From contig JARUPY010000538.1 in assembly GCA_029817715.1 (NCBI GenBank), forward strand, positions 1,240,001 to 1,304,000: a stretch of DNA of 64,000 bases, read 5' to 3'. This DNA is from Melastoma dodecandrum (lineage: Eukaryota; Streptophyta; Magnoliopsida; Myrtales; Melastomataceae). The position numbers and the translations under genes are program-made. Of this stretch, positions 12,957 through 24,600 are shown piece after piece (positions within the stretch are counted from its first letter, which is position 1; every line of letters begins with the position of its first letter). The notes beneath the pieces are model-generated. The model was given only the letters and a program-made list of their open reading frames with translations. It had not been told where the DNA came from and ran no database searches.

Positions 12957-15900
12957 TTATTCTCCCCGGATCGTGGGGGACTGGAATGTTACCCTCTTGA
13001 TTTCGACAAAGGTCGAATAATCCTGGCTTAATGGCTGTTTCCACGGCTCTCCATCCATCTGCATGTATGCATTCTTCCACTCCCCTCCACGGATTTCCAG
13101 CCGAATCGATGCAGCCTAAGGGATGGTTTTGCGCTTGTCGTCAATTAATCAAAGAGACAGAAATGAAGGGAAGCGGTTTGACGTTTCGAGGGTATGTACA
13201 GTTACCTGGGCAATGTGCTTGGCTGATATCAATTCGACCATCACAAAAGAGGCATGCCATCCTTGTTTCAACCCAAATATTTCGAGCAGGCCATCATCCA
13301 TATGGGCTTCGAGGAATCCTCTCTGCATGATCATGGAACCATTACCCTCTATCCAAGAAAACATCCCCTTTTCTAAAAGCATCATTCAAAAATTCACATA
13401 AAAGGATCAATTCAAAGGCGTATAATTCCTAAGATGTAGTTAGTCTTCCACAAACCAAACATTTCCCATCAGCACACGAAGAAACACACCCTCTCCAGAT
13501 AATCTGGCTTCAAATGGCCCCATGGGTTCCTTCCGCTGCCATAGCTGTGCAGATTAAGCGCTACAATTGCCCTGACACTACGAGTCGGGAAGAAGATGAT
13601 AAAGGAGTTGAATATGTTGTCTACATATGGGATTCACGAAAAGACGGAGATCCAATCTGGTAAACCTCTATCACACCTTGCAGGGACTGGAATCATCTCC
13701 CAATCTGAGCAATTGACCTTTTTGATATGTAACTTTAATATATTCTTCAATCCCCTGAAATCAACATACTTATGTGTTAATAATTTACGGAGAATTATGC
13801 TTACAAAGTTCGATTATAAATAGAGGAGTTTACAGAGCAAAATTTCAAAAATTAAGCTCTATGTTGTTGAGCCAAAGGTAATGGCCATTTTGAGAATTAT
13901 CCACAAATTTAAAAGAAATTCTTGAACATCCACAGCATTTAACTCTATGTAGACACCCTCTTTTACAAACGTATAGGCAAGGCGTGGTGAATGAAGAAGT
14001 GCAAACAACAAGGAAATGGGAACAGCTCAAATCAAGTTGGTGATCAAACCTTAAACTTGGATCACTCATGCAAGGCGTGAAAAACCAACCTTGAACACAA
14101 CTGTAACCCGAGTAGATCAGCTGCAAAGTAGAAAAGTTCCATTTAATCTCAAGAAAGCTGTCCAAGATACAATGCGATAATGGACAGTGCAAATTTGAAG
14201 ACTGTCGATTTCCGAAAATGCCACCAGTACACAAACCTGCTACACAATTTTCAGTAAATAAAACACATGACGCTAGAGGAGTACCCCTCAAACATGTTAT
14301 GTCCAAAAGAATTCAAATAAAAAGCTACTTTCAATTGAATCCCAGAATTTTTTTTTCACTTAAATATAACCCGCAAATCCTACATGTCACATACTACATG
14401 AAAGAACAGACTTAGGACCTTATTGGCAATGGGGCCTTGTGCAAGGTAAGGCTTTTCGTTGCGTAAATGGTGGAAACCATATGCTACTCGAGCATCCATT
14501 CCTGCAAGATCATCCAGAGCAGTGGAAACTATAAGAATTTAATATACTGCTGCGACATCGGATAGGAAAATCTCCAAAGCTTCAACCACAACAATTTGTA
14601 TACTTTTCAAATAGCTACATCCTCTAGCTAGAAGCTTTTACATCCGATCTCTCAGCCGCACTCCAGGCATTTGCTTTAGCATCAAATCAGCACCACCCCA
14701 TCATCCCCATCCCCATCCCCATCCCCATAAAGAATGCAAATGAAGAAAGTTCTAGCAGTCCTCAAAGAACACCCTTCCTCCTTCCACAAGTAATCCCTCA
14801 GGCACAGATGGGGCTCATCAAGGTTTGAATTCTATTAAAATACTGAGATTATAGAATGAGATAACTTACCAACACTAAAGTAATTGTAGAAGACTCCCCC
14901 AAAATAACTTTTCTTCTTCGGGAATTCCCCTTCCACTTCCAAGCCCTGGGAAACAGGACAATAGAACGATTTTATCCATGTAATTTGTAAAGTTGCATAA
15001 CCTTGAGGAGAAACATTCAATCAATAAATCTTAAGCACAAATTGGTGAATTATAGTTCTGCATTTAAGTAATACTAACCTCGTAAAGAGAGCATGCCTCA
15101 GTCGACTTCAGAGAATAAGGTAATTCAGTTTCTTCTTCCAAAGGTATAGACATCAACACGTGCCAGCTGCATATCCCCACACACCAGAATAATTGCTTCG
15201 TTGATGAAATAAAGATGAATAAAAGGGAACACAAAAGAATTGTTTCATTGACAAACTAAAAGGACAACTAACAGTATACTGCAGAGTTATGTCACAGACA
15301 ATCATACATTAATGATACAAAATCAGAAAACTCTTGATACAAAATCGGAAAGCTCTTGGGTATCAGAAGAATGTGTGACTTGTGAGAAATGTGCCAGGCG
15401 GGATTACAAAACGAAATTTAAATTTTGCACTTCCATTCACCCGTGGAATCAATTTTGTAACTCATAGCAGAATAATGCTACGGAAAAGCTCTAATACCTG
15501 TCAAGACGGCAGATTCGGCCAGTGGTTGCCCTGTCAAGAGCCCTTTTGACAGCTGATTTCCAGGCAAAAGGAAATGAACCACCCTGTAGTCAAGGTCAAC
15601 TCCCTAAATTAGCTACATACACACGACAAAGCGGGGACAGAACAACTTAGAGGATGCATGCATACCCATCCAAAGCTCCTGGAAAGATCATTCCCTGTTC
15701 CAAGTGGGATGATACCGACAGGAGGCACCGGCAATCGTCCCTGCCTATTGAGCTCTCCGAGACCACCAAGTACCCAACCTACTGTACCATCCCCACCAGC
15801 AACCTGCCCATAAACCAAGAAATCAAACCGGGGAAAAGATCGGAATGTAGCACGGCACTCGCAGAAACGTAAAGGAAACTCCAACTGCGCTTTCATTGTG

Positions 15901-17018
15901 TCAGCATATACTGGTCATAGCACTTTGAAATGGATATTCAGGGACAGCAGGAGCATTTAGCATACCATAACTTTAATTTTGGCACGAGTTTCCTTAGCAC
16001 AATCATCGCCAAGGGCAGCCAACTTCTCCAAGCAGCCCAGACCATACTGAACAAAATCACCTGGCTTGACGTCTTTTAGATCAAATACCTGCAGCAAATA
16101 TGAGCAACTACAATGTAAACGAACAAGACACAGTTCAAGAAATACAAGAGGACAAGGTTGCATCCTCCTCACACTTTAATGTCCTACATAGTAAAGTTCA
16201 TGGCAGATGTGTTCAAATCATCTGCATTAACTGTGCACCTTCGAATCCACCATGTTCAACTTAACCCTAATCTTCAGATGCTTTAAAACTCCCCTGATAT
16301 GAAATGGATCTAGTGCTAAACTAAGGCGACTAAATATGACAAAAATAAAAATACACAGCAAGCCTGCATCCAGGGCTCGCAAACTCACGACTTTATTGCG
16401 CTTAATCATAGCAACAAACAACACTCAGTGATTCCTACCAATGCCATAAGCGACTTGTGAACTGAAAAACTGGTCAAAGCATAATCGTTCTTTCCATCAA
16501 TACTGGTTGAGACCAACACATACAACGATCGTCCCACATCATCTTGACTTCATAAGCGAGTGCAAACCATGCTTCAAAACACAATGCCAAAGCTGAACCC
16601 TTCACAAATAAAATTAAGAAAAAAACAGCTAGAACCTTCCAAACCTCCCACGAGGAAAAGGAAAAGAATTACCCACCTGCTCCTCTGCAATAATCTGCTG
16701 CAGCCGATGCTTAAGCTCCGATCCGTGCCTACCCCCGCTCTTCGAGTTGATGAACACCACCATGGGAGCCTCGGGAGGGATGGCATCCACATTCTCCTCC
16801 CAAGAATAACCGATCCCGTTCCTCGCGCTGGGGTTAGGGTCCTTGAACCGGATAGAGTTGCGGAGGGCAATGCGTAGGTACTTGGGCATGACCAGCTTCC
16901 TCCCGAGCTCCTCCTTGTTGATCCTCATCCCAGTGAGGCCGCATCCCTTGAGCGAGTCTGTCATAGATGTCCTCGCTACTACGCGGATCGGAGGATCCGG
17001 AGACGACGTCGACTCCAT
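12957..17018 (-). CDS. DGK: Diacylglycerol kinase, plant cluster II (intact, 12 exons)
   Basis: ATP-dependent kinase converting diacylglycerol to phosphatidic acid in plant lipid signalling. Exons in gene order: 17018-16677, 16088-15966, 15803-15666, 15583-15498, 15166-15079, 14945-14870, 14501-14419, 14120-14050, 13754-13677, 13577-13490, 13322-13206, 13115-12957. All borders have GT/AG sites and the phases agree, giving 482 residues, close to the roughly 490 of Arabidopsis DGK7. The catalytic domain begins at [13 protein letters not shown] (about 87-99); the ATP-binding GGDGT is at about 158-162; [14 protein letters not shown] ends exon 3. The accessory domain includes [27 protein letters not shown] and the ending [10 protein letters not shown], with the stop after IRGE. 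There are no C1 domains or N-terminal membrane span, which separates it from cluster I. Start is the ATG at 17018; a TTG eight codons upstream is not used. No frame breaks were seen. Confidence 0.92.
14705..14728. repeat. CCCCAT hexanucleotide run in a diacylglycerol kinase intron
   Basis: Four perfect CCCCAT units in tandem lie in the intron between the exons ending at 14870 and starting at 14501. A short polymorphic-type microsatellite with no evident function. Confidence 0.9.
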
Positions 17019-18346
17019 AACTCGGTCGGATGATATATCCAACCCAGAAACGAAACAGAGCGAATGAGAAAAATCACCAATCTTCCCGATTCAAACGGAA
17101 GTCCTCCGAAAAGGACGAAGGCAGGCGCCCGTCCCTCGTGGGATGGGGGATCCTTCAGGGCCTCAAATGGACGGCGTGACTCGCCAATGCCAGTCTATCA
17201 AATCTTATTATCTTCCTCTGTATCTCTCTATCAACGAGACAAAAGGTTGGGGGTTGGGGAGACGGAGGTTTCGATTTCTGGTTTTCGCAAAACGACCCAG
17301 TACGAGGTGGTCCGCGGACGACGGATCACACTATCTGGAGTTACGTAACTACCCCCACCTCCCCCGGCGCGGTTTTCTGTTTGTTGTTTGTTTTTTTTGT
17401 TAAGGTAAATTTGATATAAAGAGAAATGGTGAGTACATGACCTAGCCAAAGTACCTAGCACGTAACACGCATGGCCTAACTAACACTGTCTGTTGTTTGT
17501 TGTTGACGCGCACTTGGCAAATGGCGGTTGGCTTCGGGTTTTCTTTCCGTTGGATCCGAGGATGTAATAACGACAATGGCCCAACTACACGAATAAGCAG
17601 CATCCACGGGCTTAAAGCCCAAGGAGGTTGATGATTACCTCCAAACTTTGACTGATCCAACACCGCGCTTAATGTGAATGCCATGATAATTTCACGGGGA
17701 CGATTTCTCTGCTATCCCGAACGCATGTCCCAAGCGAGGAATTCCTTTATTAGTTCTTGGAACTCGGCACACCACCAGCGCCGGATAAAATCTACTCCTC
17801 CGGTCCGACGACATGGAATTCCGGATCGTCTGGTCGGTCGGCGGAGATCACGAAATTAGGGGGGGGGGCGGCGGTTGAACTAAAGGATTAACCTGGCCCA
17901 ATGGATCAGGTTTCCCTTCGCTGCTTGAGCTTTACACGTGGTGCACCTTACACTTAGAACATCCACCACAGTGAAATTTGTTAACCACGAAATTCGTCGA
18001 AGAAAATTGGATTCGTCCGACGCGAAAACACGACAGTGAAATTTAAGAAAAAGGGGCATTCTGTTGTTCTCGGTGTGTCCATCTTTTAGCCCCCACCCGG
18101 GCACATTGTGTTATTTTTTGTCCTTACACGGCCGTCCAAAAAGTCTTTTAACTTTGCATGTATTAAAAATTAAGATGCAAAGTCGTGAAAGTGGTCCCCC
18201 TCTCTGTATTATTCATCATCCCACAACACGCACGCACACGCATGAAAAGTAAAAAACTTTACGACCTACGACTACGAATGAATACATGACGTGGTACAAC
18301 CAAATAAACTTTCCAACTAGGTACGCGAATAAGGTCAATGGGAAAG
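17019..18346. other. Upstream flank of the diacylglycerol kinase gene and intergenic DNA
   Basis: The first few hundred bases should include the kinase 5' leader and promoter (minus strand). A G tract is near 17861-17868. No other gene or repeat is recognised before the LTR element starting at 18347. Confidence 0.5.
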
Positions 18347-19064
18347 TGTTTACAAGGTAAAACAATATTTTGGGTAAGGTCGAAGCCTAACATCGACGAG
18401 ACCATGTGTAACGGCAAGTCTAGAGAGAAACGCCATCGATGATGAAGAACTCCATGTTTCGTCGATAGACATCCTCGACAGCTTCTACGGCTGGCGTAGA
18501 AGCTGCACATCGACGGCTGGCGTAGAAGCTCCTCCATCGGCGACTGGCGTACAAGCAGCAGCATCGACGGCTGGCGTAGAAGCAGCACCATCGACGTCGG
18601 TGTAGAAGCAGCTCTATCAACGGATGACGTAGAAGCAGGTCCATCGACGGATGGCATAGAAACAGCTCGACGGTGAAGGCTGAATCAGCGTCGATGAAGG
18701 CTGGAGCATCGTCGACGATGTGGGCTGAAGCAGCGTTCACGACAATAGAGGATGAAGCGGCGATTACAAATGGATAGGATGAAACGGTTGATTCTAATTG
18801 TAACACGTTTTGGTTTAGGATTTCTATAAATAGTTACTTCTAGCTTGTAACAAGACACACCAGACAATCATTCTATGACCCCAAAGGGCTGCTTGATTGT
18901 CATAACTATCCGTAATCGTTTTAAGTGTTATGCAATGGCTGTAAGTTCTTCTTTTTACACTTAGTGAATTTCTGATTGTTTTGTTCATTTACTTAATTGG
19001 CGACCACATCTACATTCAACACTTAGAATCCCCGATATATCGTGACGTTTTTCGTTTGCAAACA
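18347..19064 (+). repeat. 5' LTR of the short non-autonomous element
   Basis: Begins TGTTTACAAGG and ends about CAAACA, six bases before the primer site. It has a TATA box at 18825-18833. The U3 part contains a 27-bp minisatellite (18489-18675). Confidence 0.7.
18489..18675 (+). repeat. 27-bp minisatellite in the 5' LTR, about 7 units
   Basis: Degenerate 27-bp units share a core GGCTGGCGTAGAAGC followed by a variable stretch ending CATCGAC. Because 27 is a multiple of three, each strand stays open as a repetitive nine-residue pattern; I do not regard these as proteins. Confidence 0.8.
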
Positions 19065-19070
19065 CGTTTT

Positions 19071-19087
19071 TGGCGACCACAGTGGGA
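19071..19087 (+). other. Primer binding site of the short LTR element
   Basis: TGGCGACCACAGTGGGA lies six bases after the LTR end. TGG-initial tracts in this position pair with a tRNA 3' end to prime reverse transcription. The tRNA species was not determined. Confidence 0.55.
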
Positions 19088-19852
19088 GGCGGAAACGAGT
19101 TTCGTGTGAATATGCGAAATGTCAACACGTTTAGGGTGCGGTGAATGGGATAATGATTTCTTCTACGACAAAGAGTTTGTTCAATCTCTCGATGAACATT
19201 CGGATGGGGTTTTGAAAATTGCCCTCCGAGAGTCGGATACATAAATATCTATAAGAAATACTCTCCGTAGTATAACGGAGCGATTGGAAATTATGTGTCG
19301 GGAATTGGAAACTTTCCGTTTGTTGATTCTCAATCTGACTCTCGTTCTTACAAAAAACGAACAGATAACCGTTGAGGGTGATCCAATGGAACGTCCTTGG
19401 TCCGAAGGGATATGGATGCAAAGGGAACTTCCTTCGCCTCGAAAGAGCGTCGATATAGAGGGGGCTGCCCTCGCCCCCTATGAGGGTCCGCTCTTTGGGG
19501 TTGAATGTTACCCCTTGATCGAACCCGATTACCACTTGATAGCTGATCGAGACATCGACCAAGGCACCATCGACGAGCTTCCACATCGCCAAGTCGAAGG
19601 GACCAAGAGGGGTGCCCTCGCCCTTCGAGAAAGGTAGCCCCAAACGTCGAAGGTCACCCCACGATTGACACTGATCTGCAGTTGATGATTAATTGTAACA
19701 TCGACCCGAGTAATGTCGACCAGCCTCTTCACCATGTCGAAGGAGCGACGGTGACCACTCTGGTCCCAAGGGTTGGGCCGCCCACTAAAACCGAGGCTCT
19801 CTCCTTGAAAGGTAGTGGTTATGGACCGCCAAACATAGTTTATCTTTGGTTT

Positions 19853-19866
19853 GGAAGGGGGCGAAA
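19853..19866 (+). other. Polypurine tract of the short LTR element
   Basis: GGAAGGGGGCGAAA directly abuts the TG that opens the second LTR, the expected place for the plus-strand primer of reverse transcription. Confidence 0.6.
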
Positions 19867-20318
19867 TGTTTATAAGGTAAAACGACATTTTTGGGCAAGG
19901 TCGATTCCTAACATCGACGAGACCATGTGTAACGGCAAGCCTAGAGAGAAACACCATCGATGATGAAGAACTCCATGGTTCGTCAATGGACATCCTCGAC
20001 AGCATCCACGGTGGAGTAGAAGCTGCTTCATTGACGGCTGGCGTAGAAGCTGCTCCATCGGCGGCTGGCGTAGAAGCAGCACCATCGACGGCTGGCGTTG
20101 AAGCAGCTCCATCGACGGATAGCGTAGAAGCAGGTCCATCGACGGATGGCGTAGAAGCAGCGTCGACGGCGAAGGCTGAAGTAGAGTCGATGAAGGCTGG
20201 AGCAGCGTCGACGATGAAGGCTGAAGCAGCGTTCACGATAATAGAGGATGAAGCGACGATTGCAAATGGATATGATGAAACAGTTGATTCTAATTGCAGA
20301 ACGTTTTGTTTTAGGATT
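19867..20318 (+). repeat. Truncated 3' LTR of the short element
   Basis: Matches the first LTR from TGTTTATAAGG to TTTAGGATT and then stops before the TATA box, so R and U5 are absent. It contains about six 27-bp minisatellite units (20010-20160). A segment beginning GATTGCAAATGGATA is repeated locally at about 20256 and 20315, close to the break. Confidence 0.7.
20010..20160 (+). repeat. 27-bp minisatellite in the 3' LTR, about 6 units
   Basis: Same unit as the array at 18489-18675, with a different unit order and number, so the array changed after insertion. Confidence 0.75.
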
Positions 20319-21385
20319 GCAAATGGATAGGATGAAACTCGAACTGTATTTCGTAATTTTTTTTTAAACTAACCGTAATTCCGTGCATTCCTTCCCGGCC
20401 GCCCCAATCATTTCAGAACGTGGTTCCAAGGGAGACAGTTCCGTCCGTGCCTTCCAAAACCGAATTCATACAAAAAAAGATGCCCTTTTCAAAGGGGCCA
20501 ACGGGGTCACCTTGACGCATGTCGCCTTCTCCTACTACGTCATTCTTTTGCCTTGCCATCCAGGGCGATCGAGACCACGCCACCACGGGCTGTTCCTTGC
20601 AATCCTTTTCTTATATATATATATTCCTTTCCTCCCATCGGCGGTGGCCATGGTTAACTTGCCAGCCAATTTCATTCTATAGTCCAGCCGATTCCCCCCC
20701 TCCCCATATGGAATTTCAAGTCATATTGGCCGCACGAAGCAGATCAACGATTCCCTTCGAAATACGACACGTCCGGGATGCCCCTAACATCACGCGACGC
20801 ATGGAAAGATGATTCTCTAAACATGTTGATGACTAGAAATGGCTGGGACATGACACCCCTGAGGTAAACGTTTCTCCCTCGTAAGGAAAAGAAATGCAAT
20901 GTGAAACAAGCAGAAAGACTGGGGCGGATGAATTCAGCTAGTTTCCACCTGTTGGTGCCCTAACCAATGCCTTAAAGTCAATCACATCCTCTGAAAGATA
21001 CTAAGTTCTATCCGAACTCAGTTAATTCTGTCCTAAGGAGCGTTGGGGATCACATCGTTTGGTACAAAATCATGAAATTTCCAAGATGGACAGGACCCGG
21101 AGACGGCCTCCATTCTTTCAAGGAACTCATAATCGGCCGAGAACAGACCCAGAAATGATTGTTGGGCTAAAAGGCCATCTCATTTATCAAAGAACTGTTC
21201 TTTCTGAACACAAAAATGGGGGAGAAGAAAGAAACCCTCAGAGAAGAAGAAGAAGCGGTCCATCCAAGAGGGCTTTGAAAAGAATATGAATCATTTCAAT
21301 TTGCTGGAAGACTTAGTTTGTGTGAATGGGGCCTATCGTTGCTTTTCTTTCTCCCTAAGCTCTGTACAAAGGCCGAATGCATTTT
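20319..21385. other. Intergenic DNA and 3' flank of the trehalose-phosphate synthase gene
   Basis: No gene recognised. The bases next to 21385 are downstream of the trehalose-phosphate synthase stop codon and should hold its 3' untranslated region on the minus strand. Confidence 0.5.
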
Positions 21386-21643
21386 TCAGACCTGATTGGG
21401 ATCCGGTAGAGGCGATTTCACGACGTCTGCCAAACCTTCCAGCAGCATGAGGACTTGGGTGGTGTCTTCAAGGTAGTACTTCGCCATGCTTGGCTTCTGC
21501 CCCACCGTACACGCGAATACCTCCTTGATTGGGACTACTGAAGGATTCGAGGGAATGCCCGCAATGCTCTCAAACATGTCCTCGTCGGACCTGTCATCGC
21601 CGATGCACAGGAGGAAGTCTGGCGATATCCCTCTTTTCCTCAT
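21386..21643 (-). pseudogene. TPS: Trehalose-phosphate synthase gene, separated 3' part of exon 3
   Basis: This is the end of the gene whose first part lies at 36547-39006. It encodes the last 85 residues, including the HAD phosphatase motif CIGDDRSDEDMF (about residues 773-784 of the original protein) and the ending TVGQKPSMAKYYLEDT...DPNQV, with a stop at 21386-21388. The reading frame is open and joins exactly to the other half once the inserted element and one copy of the 5-bp target repeat are discounted. Cut off from its promoter by 14.9 kb, this part is unlikely to be translated. It is not a separate gene: there is no own start context, and the family always has this block fused to the preceding exon. 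Confidence 0.9.
21639..21643. repeat. Target site duplication (left copy) of the 14.9-kb LTR element
   Basis: CTCAT immediately precedes the element's terminal TG; the same CTCAT follows the other end at 36547-36551. Five bases is the usual size for LTR retrotransposons. Confidence 0.92.
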
Positions 21644-24600
21644 TGTACGCGCGCCCTTCGGCCTAGCACGCGCGCTACGGCTCCGGCTACACGAGGATCC
21701 GGGTCGCGACTCGAGCGTCGGACGCTGCGGAAGGGCACCGGGTTGAATCCTCCCTTGGTTCCCGAGCGGATCTGCGGGGCGTTTCGCTGACCGTCTCCAG
21801 TCCTTGGAGGCGACGGGCGAAAGGCTGCGTTAAGACCTCGCTTGGGAAATTCTGGGAGGATCCAGAGAGCGGCTCGTGTCGCCGTCACCCATCCAAAATG
21901 GCTCCGAAAAAGGGTGTAGTGGGGTTTGTTTTAGCTTTGGAAAAACTTGTTCGGAGTCGCCACCGACTTAGTTTTAAAAATGTGATTTTAAGTCGAAAAA
22001 AATCAGAGTTCTGGGTTCGGGGATTCCTATTTACTAACCTTAGTATTCTACCACATGCGAAAAGGGTGGCGATTTGTCCAAAAGAGAGTTAGCTTTTGAT
22101 TGACGGGTGTTGGGCCCAATCCGGGAGTAGGCCGGACTCTTATCGACGTTTTAACGGGCGTTGGACCCGACTTTAGGTTGGTTGAATTAAACCAAACATG
22201 CGACGAATAACCTAAGGCCTAAGTCATGCGCGCAACCACAAACAATTATTTAGATCAAAAGGGCGGGGAAGGGGCAGTGATTGCGGGCCAATGCACTTGG
22301 GCCCGCAATCCGTTACAAGTGGGCTTTAAATAAAATTCAGGGAGGCCCGCACCTCCCCTTTGTACCTTTGATTGAAGGTTGGGGCCGCTTTAAATCTTTG
22401 AGCCCGCGGTTTTTTAGGCCGGGGTAGATCCACGCGATTTGATACACGCACCTTCGAGTTAATCTTCGAAATTGTTGGAGTTGATTTTCGAGGTTAAGTG
22501 CTCGATGTACATACAAATCAAACAAATGAGTGGTCAGAAAGTCCTAATTTAAATCGAAGTAAATAATTAGGACTTAACGAGGTAAGAGCGATACTTACGG
22601 GGCGTTGTGTGCCCGTTGATGTCGATCGTCCGCGCCGTCGGAGGATGACATTCCCTGGTAGTGAATTCCTCGGTGTTTACATGCAAAGTAGAGGAACAGA
22701 CGAATGGGCGAGCCAAGTCGATCAAATTCAAGTTCAATTGAATTAAATTAGTAAGGCATGTCTTACCGTTTTAATCGGAGATGTGTATTTGGTGTGTTGT
22801 CGAAGATACCCGTGAAGTTTCACCGTGTTTTCCATGCAAAATAAAGAAAGATGAATGTTAGTAACGTGCCATATATTGAAATATTGATTTGTGTAAATAA
22901 ACAGGAACATAAACAAATTTCAAGGACAACATCACGGGGGGGTTTCGTAAGACATTTTGGAACACTTTAACAGTAATAGTAATAATAAAATTAAAAATAG
23001 ACACAGACATATAACTTCAGAGAGATTGAGTAAGGATCATTCGAACCTCAGGATTGAAAATAAAGTAAAGTTAAAATTTAGAGGAATAACAAGACACATG
23101 TTTTAATCACGTTTTAATTGAAATCCTAAAAAAAAAATCTATTCGTGGGTTTAAGATCCAAAATGCCGAACATAGACAATTATAAAGGCAGAGCAAACTA
23201 TCGTAAAGAGCTGCAGATAGACACGTGCAATTTCAAATTGAATGAAATAATAAAAGTAAGGAGTTTGACCTTTTCTGGACAGGAGGAGGGAGAACGATTC
23301 TCACGAAGCTTCTCCTGTCTTGGAAGCTCCGTCCTCCTCCCATAGCTCGACCGCGAAGAAATCGGAATGGAACGATGGAGTTGCTCCCACGCGACGAAGG
23401 CTCGGCTGCTCCTCCGCTGAAGATGACCCCGGAGAGGAAGATCCTCGGAGCTGCTGAGAGAGTGGGTTCACTGTGCCCGATTCCGAAGACGCCGGGAAGG
23501 ATTGGCCTGATCGTTGCCAGCTCTGGAGACGCCTGGGGAGTGGATCTGCCGTGACGGGTTTGGGTTCGCCGGAGGAAGTGGGGCTGCCGTTGTTGCTCGG
23601 GCTTGGAATGCCGGGAAATGGGTCCGCCTCCGCGAGATCTGCGAGCGCCGGGGAAGGTGGGTCTGCCGTTGCTGGGTGGAGCGCCGGGAAAGGTAGAGTT
23701 GCCACCGTGAGGGCTGGAAACGCCGTAGGAAATGGGGGCTGCCACCATGAGCTCCGGAGACACCAAGGGAGAGGTTGCCCTGCGGACTTGGAGGAGGAGA
23801 AGGAGGATCTGGCGTGGGTTTTGCTGCGCCAGGGGTTCGAGTGCGGGGATGGCGAGGAGAGGTGGGCTCGTCACCGTGAGACTAGGAGCTCCGGATCTGA
23901 GGCAGGGACGGTCGGAGAAGAGGCTGCGGCTTGCCGAGCCGACGCCGGGAGCTGCCTCTGAGCCGTGGGTCGCCGAGGGAACGCGGCTGTCACGGGGTTG
24001 CTGGGCGTGGAAGACGCGCGCGTCCGCCCCGGGTCTGCTGAAGATTTGAGCCCCCTGCTGGTCGTTGCTGCCTCGATTTGCTGCGGGTTCGCTGGGGGAA
24101 GTGGGGGGGGGGGGGCTGAGCTGGAATCCGAGGACGCCAAGGAGGAGGGGTCGCCGGGAAGGAAGGAGAACAGCCGCCGGTCGCCAATCCTGAAAGTCCC
24201 GGGGAGGGAGGTTCCGTCGTAGACGGGTCTGTGGACATGAGCCATCGAAGAGTTGATTGCCGGAGTAGGGGCTTCTACAGCGAGGTTTAAGGGAAGGAAT
24301 GCAAGAAGGGACAGGGGTCCGCTGCCGTCTCTCGGAGCGTCGCTGAAAGCTGGGCGACAAGAGGGCGCCTGTTGCCTTGGTGCCATTGCAGTTGGTCAGC
24401 TACTGTAGGTTCTCGGGATGTCGAGAGGATAGAGTGTCGGCTATTGAGCTTGAAGACGTCTCCGCTGGAAGAGCATCATCTCGGGGAGAAAGGCCACTGT
24501 TGTTAGACACAGGACGTCGAGGGAGCAGCTCTGTTGGATTGGGAGACATTGGGAGGGCGTCATTGTTGTCGACGCAGCTTCAGTAACAGGGTGGTGCCTG

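Larger units (their letters stand above)
18347..20318 (+). mobile_element. Short non-autonomous LTR element (TRIM-like), 3' LTR truncated
   Basis: Two related direct repeats (18347-19064 and 19867-20318) flank only about 800 bases of internal DNA. The first repeat starts TGTTTACAAGG, carries a TATA box (TATAAATAG, 18825-18833) and ends with CA just before a primer-site-like TGGCGACCACAGTGGGA at 19071-19087. A purine tract directly precedes the second repeat. These landmarks define a plus-strand LTR element with no gag or pol, so it must rely on other elements. The second LTR stops just before the TATA/R region and its end is missing, so no target duplication can be checked. The repeats differ by many substitutions, so the insertion is not recent. 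Confidence 0.75.

Noticed and set aside
19529..20236. 235-codon minus-strand frame with repeated ASTPAVDGA-like text
   Set aside because: Produced by the 27-bp minisatellite in an LTR; no start context or family.
23233..24360. 375-codon frame as a host or retroviral gene
   Set aside because: Present in both LTRs, built from degenerate GC-rich repeats, low-complexity Pro/Ser/Arg content, no domain.
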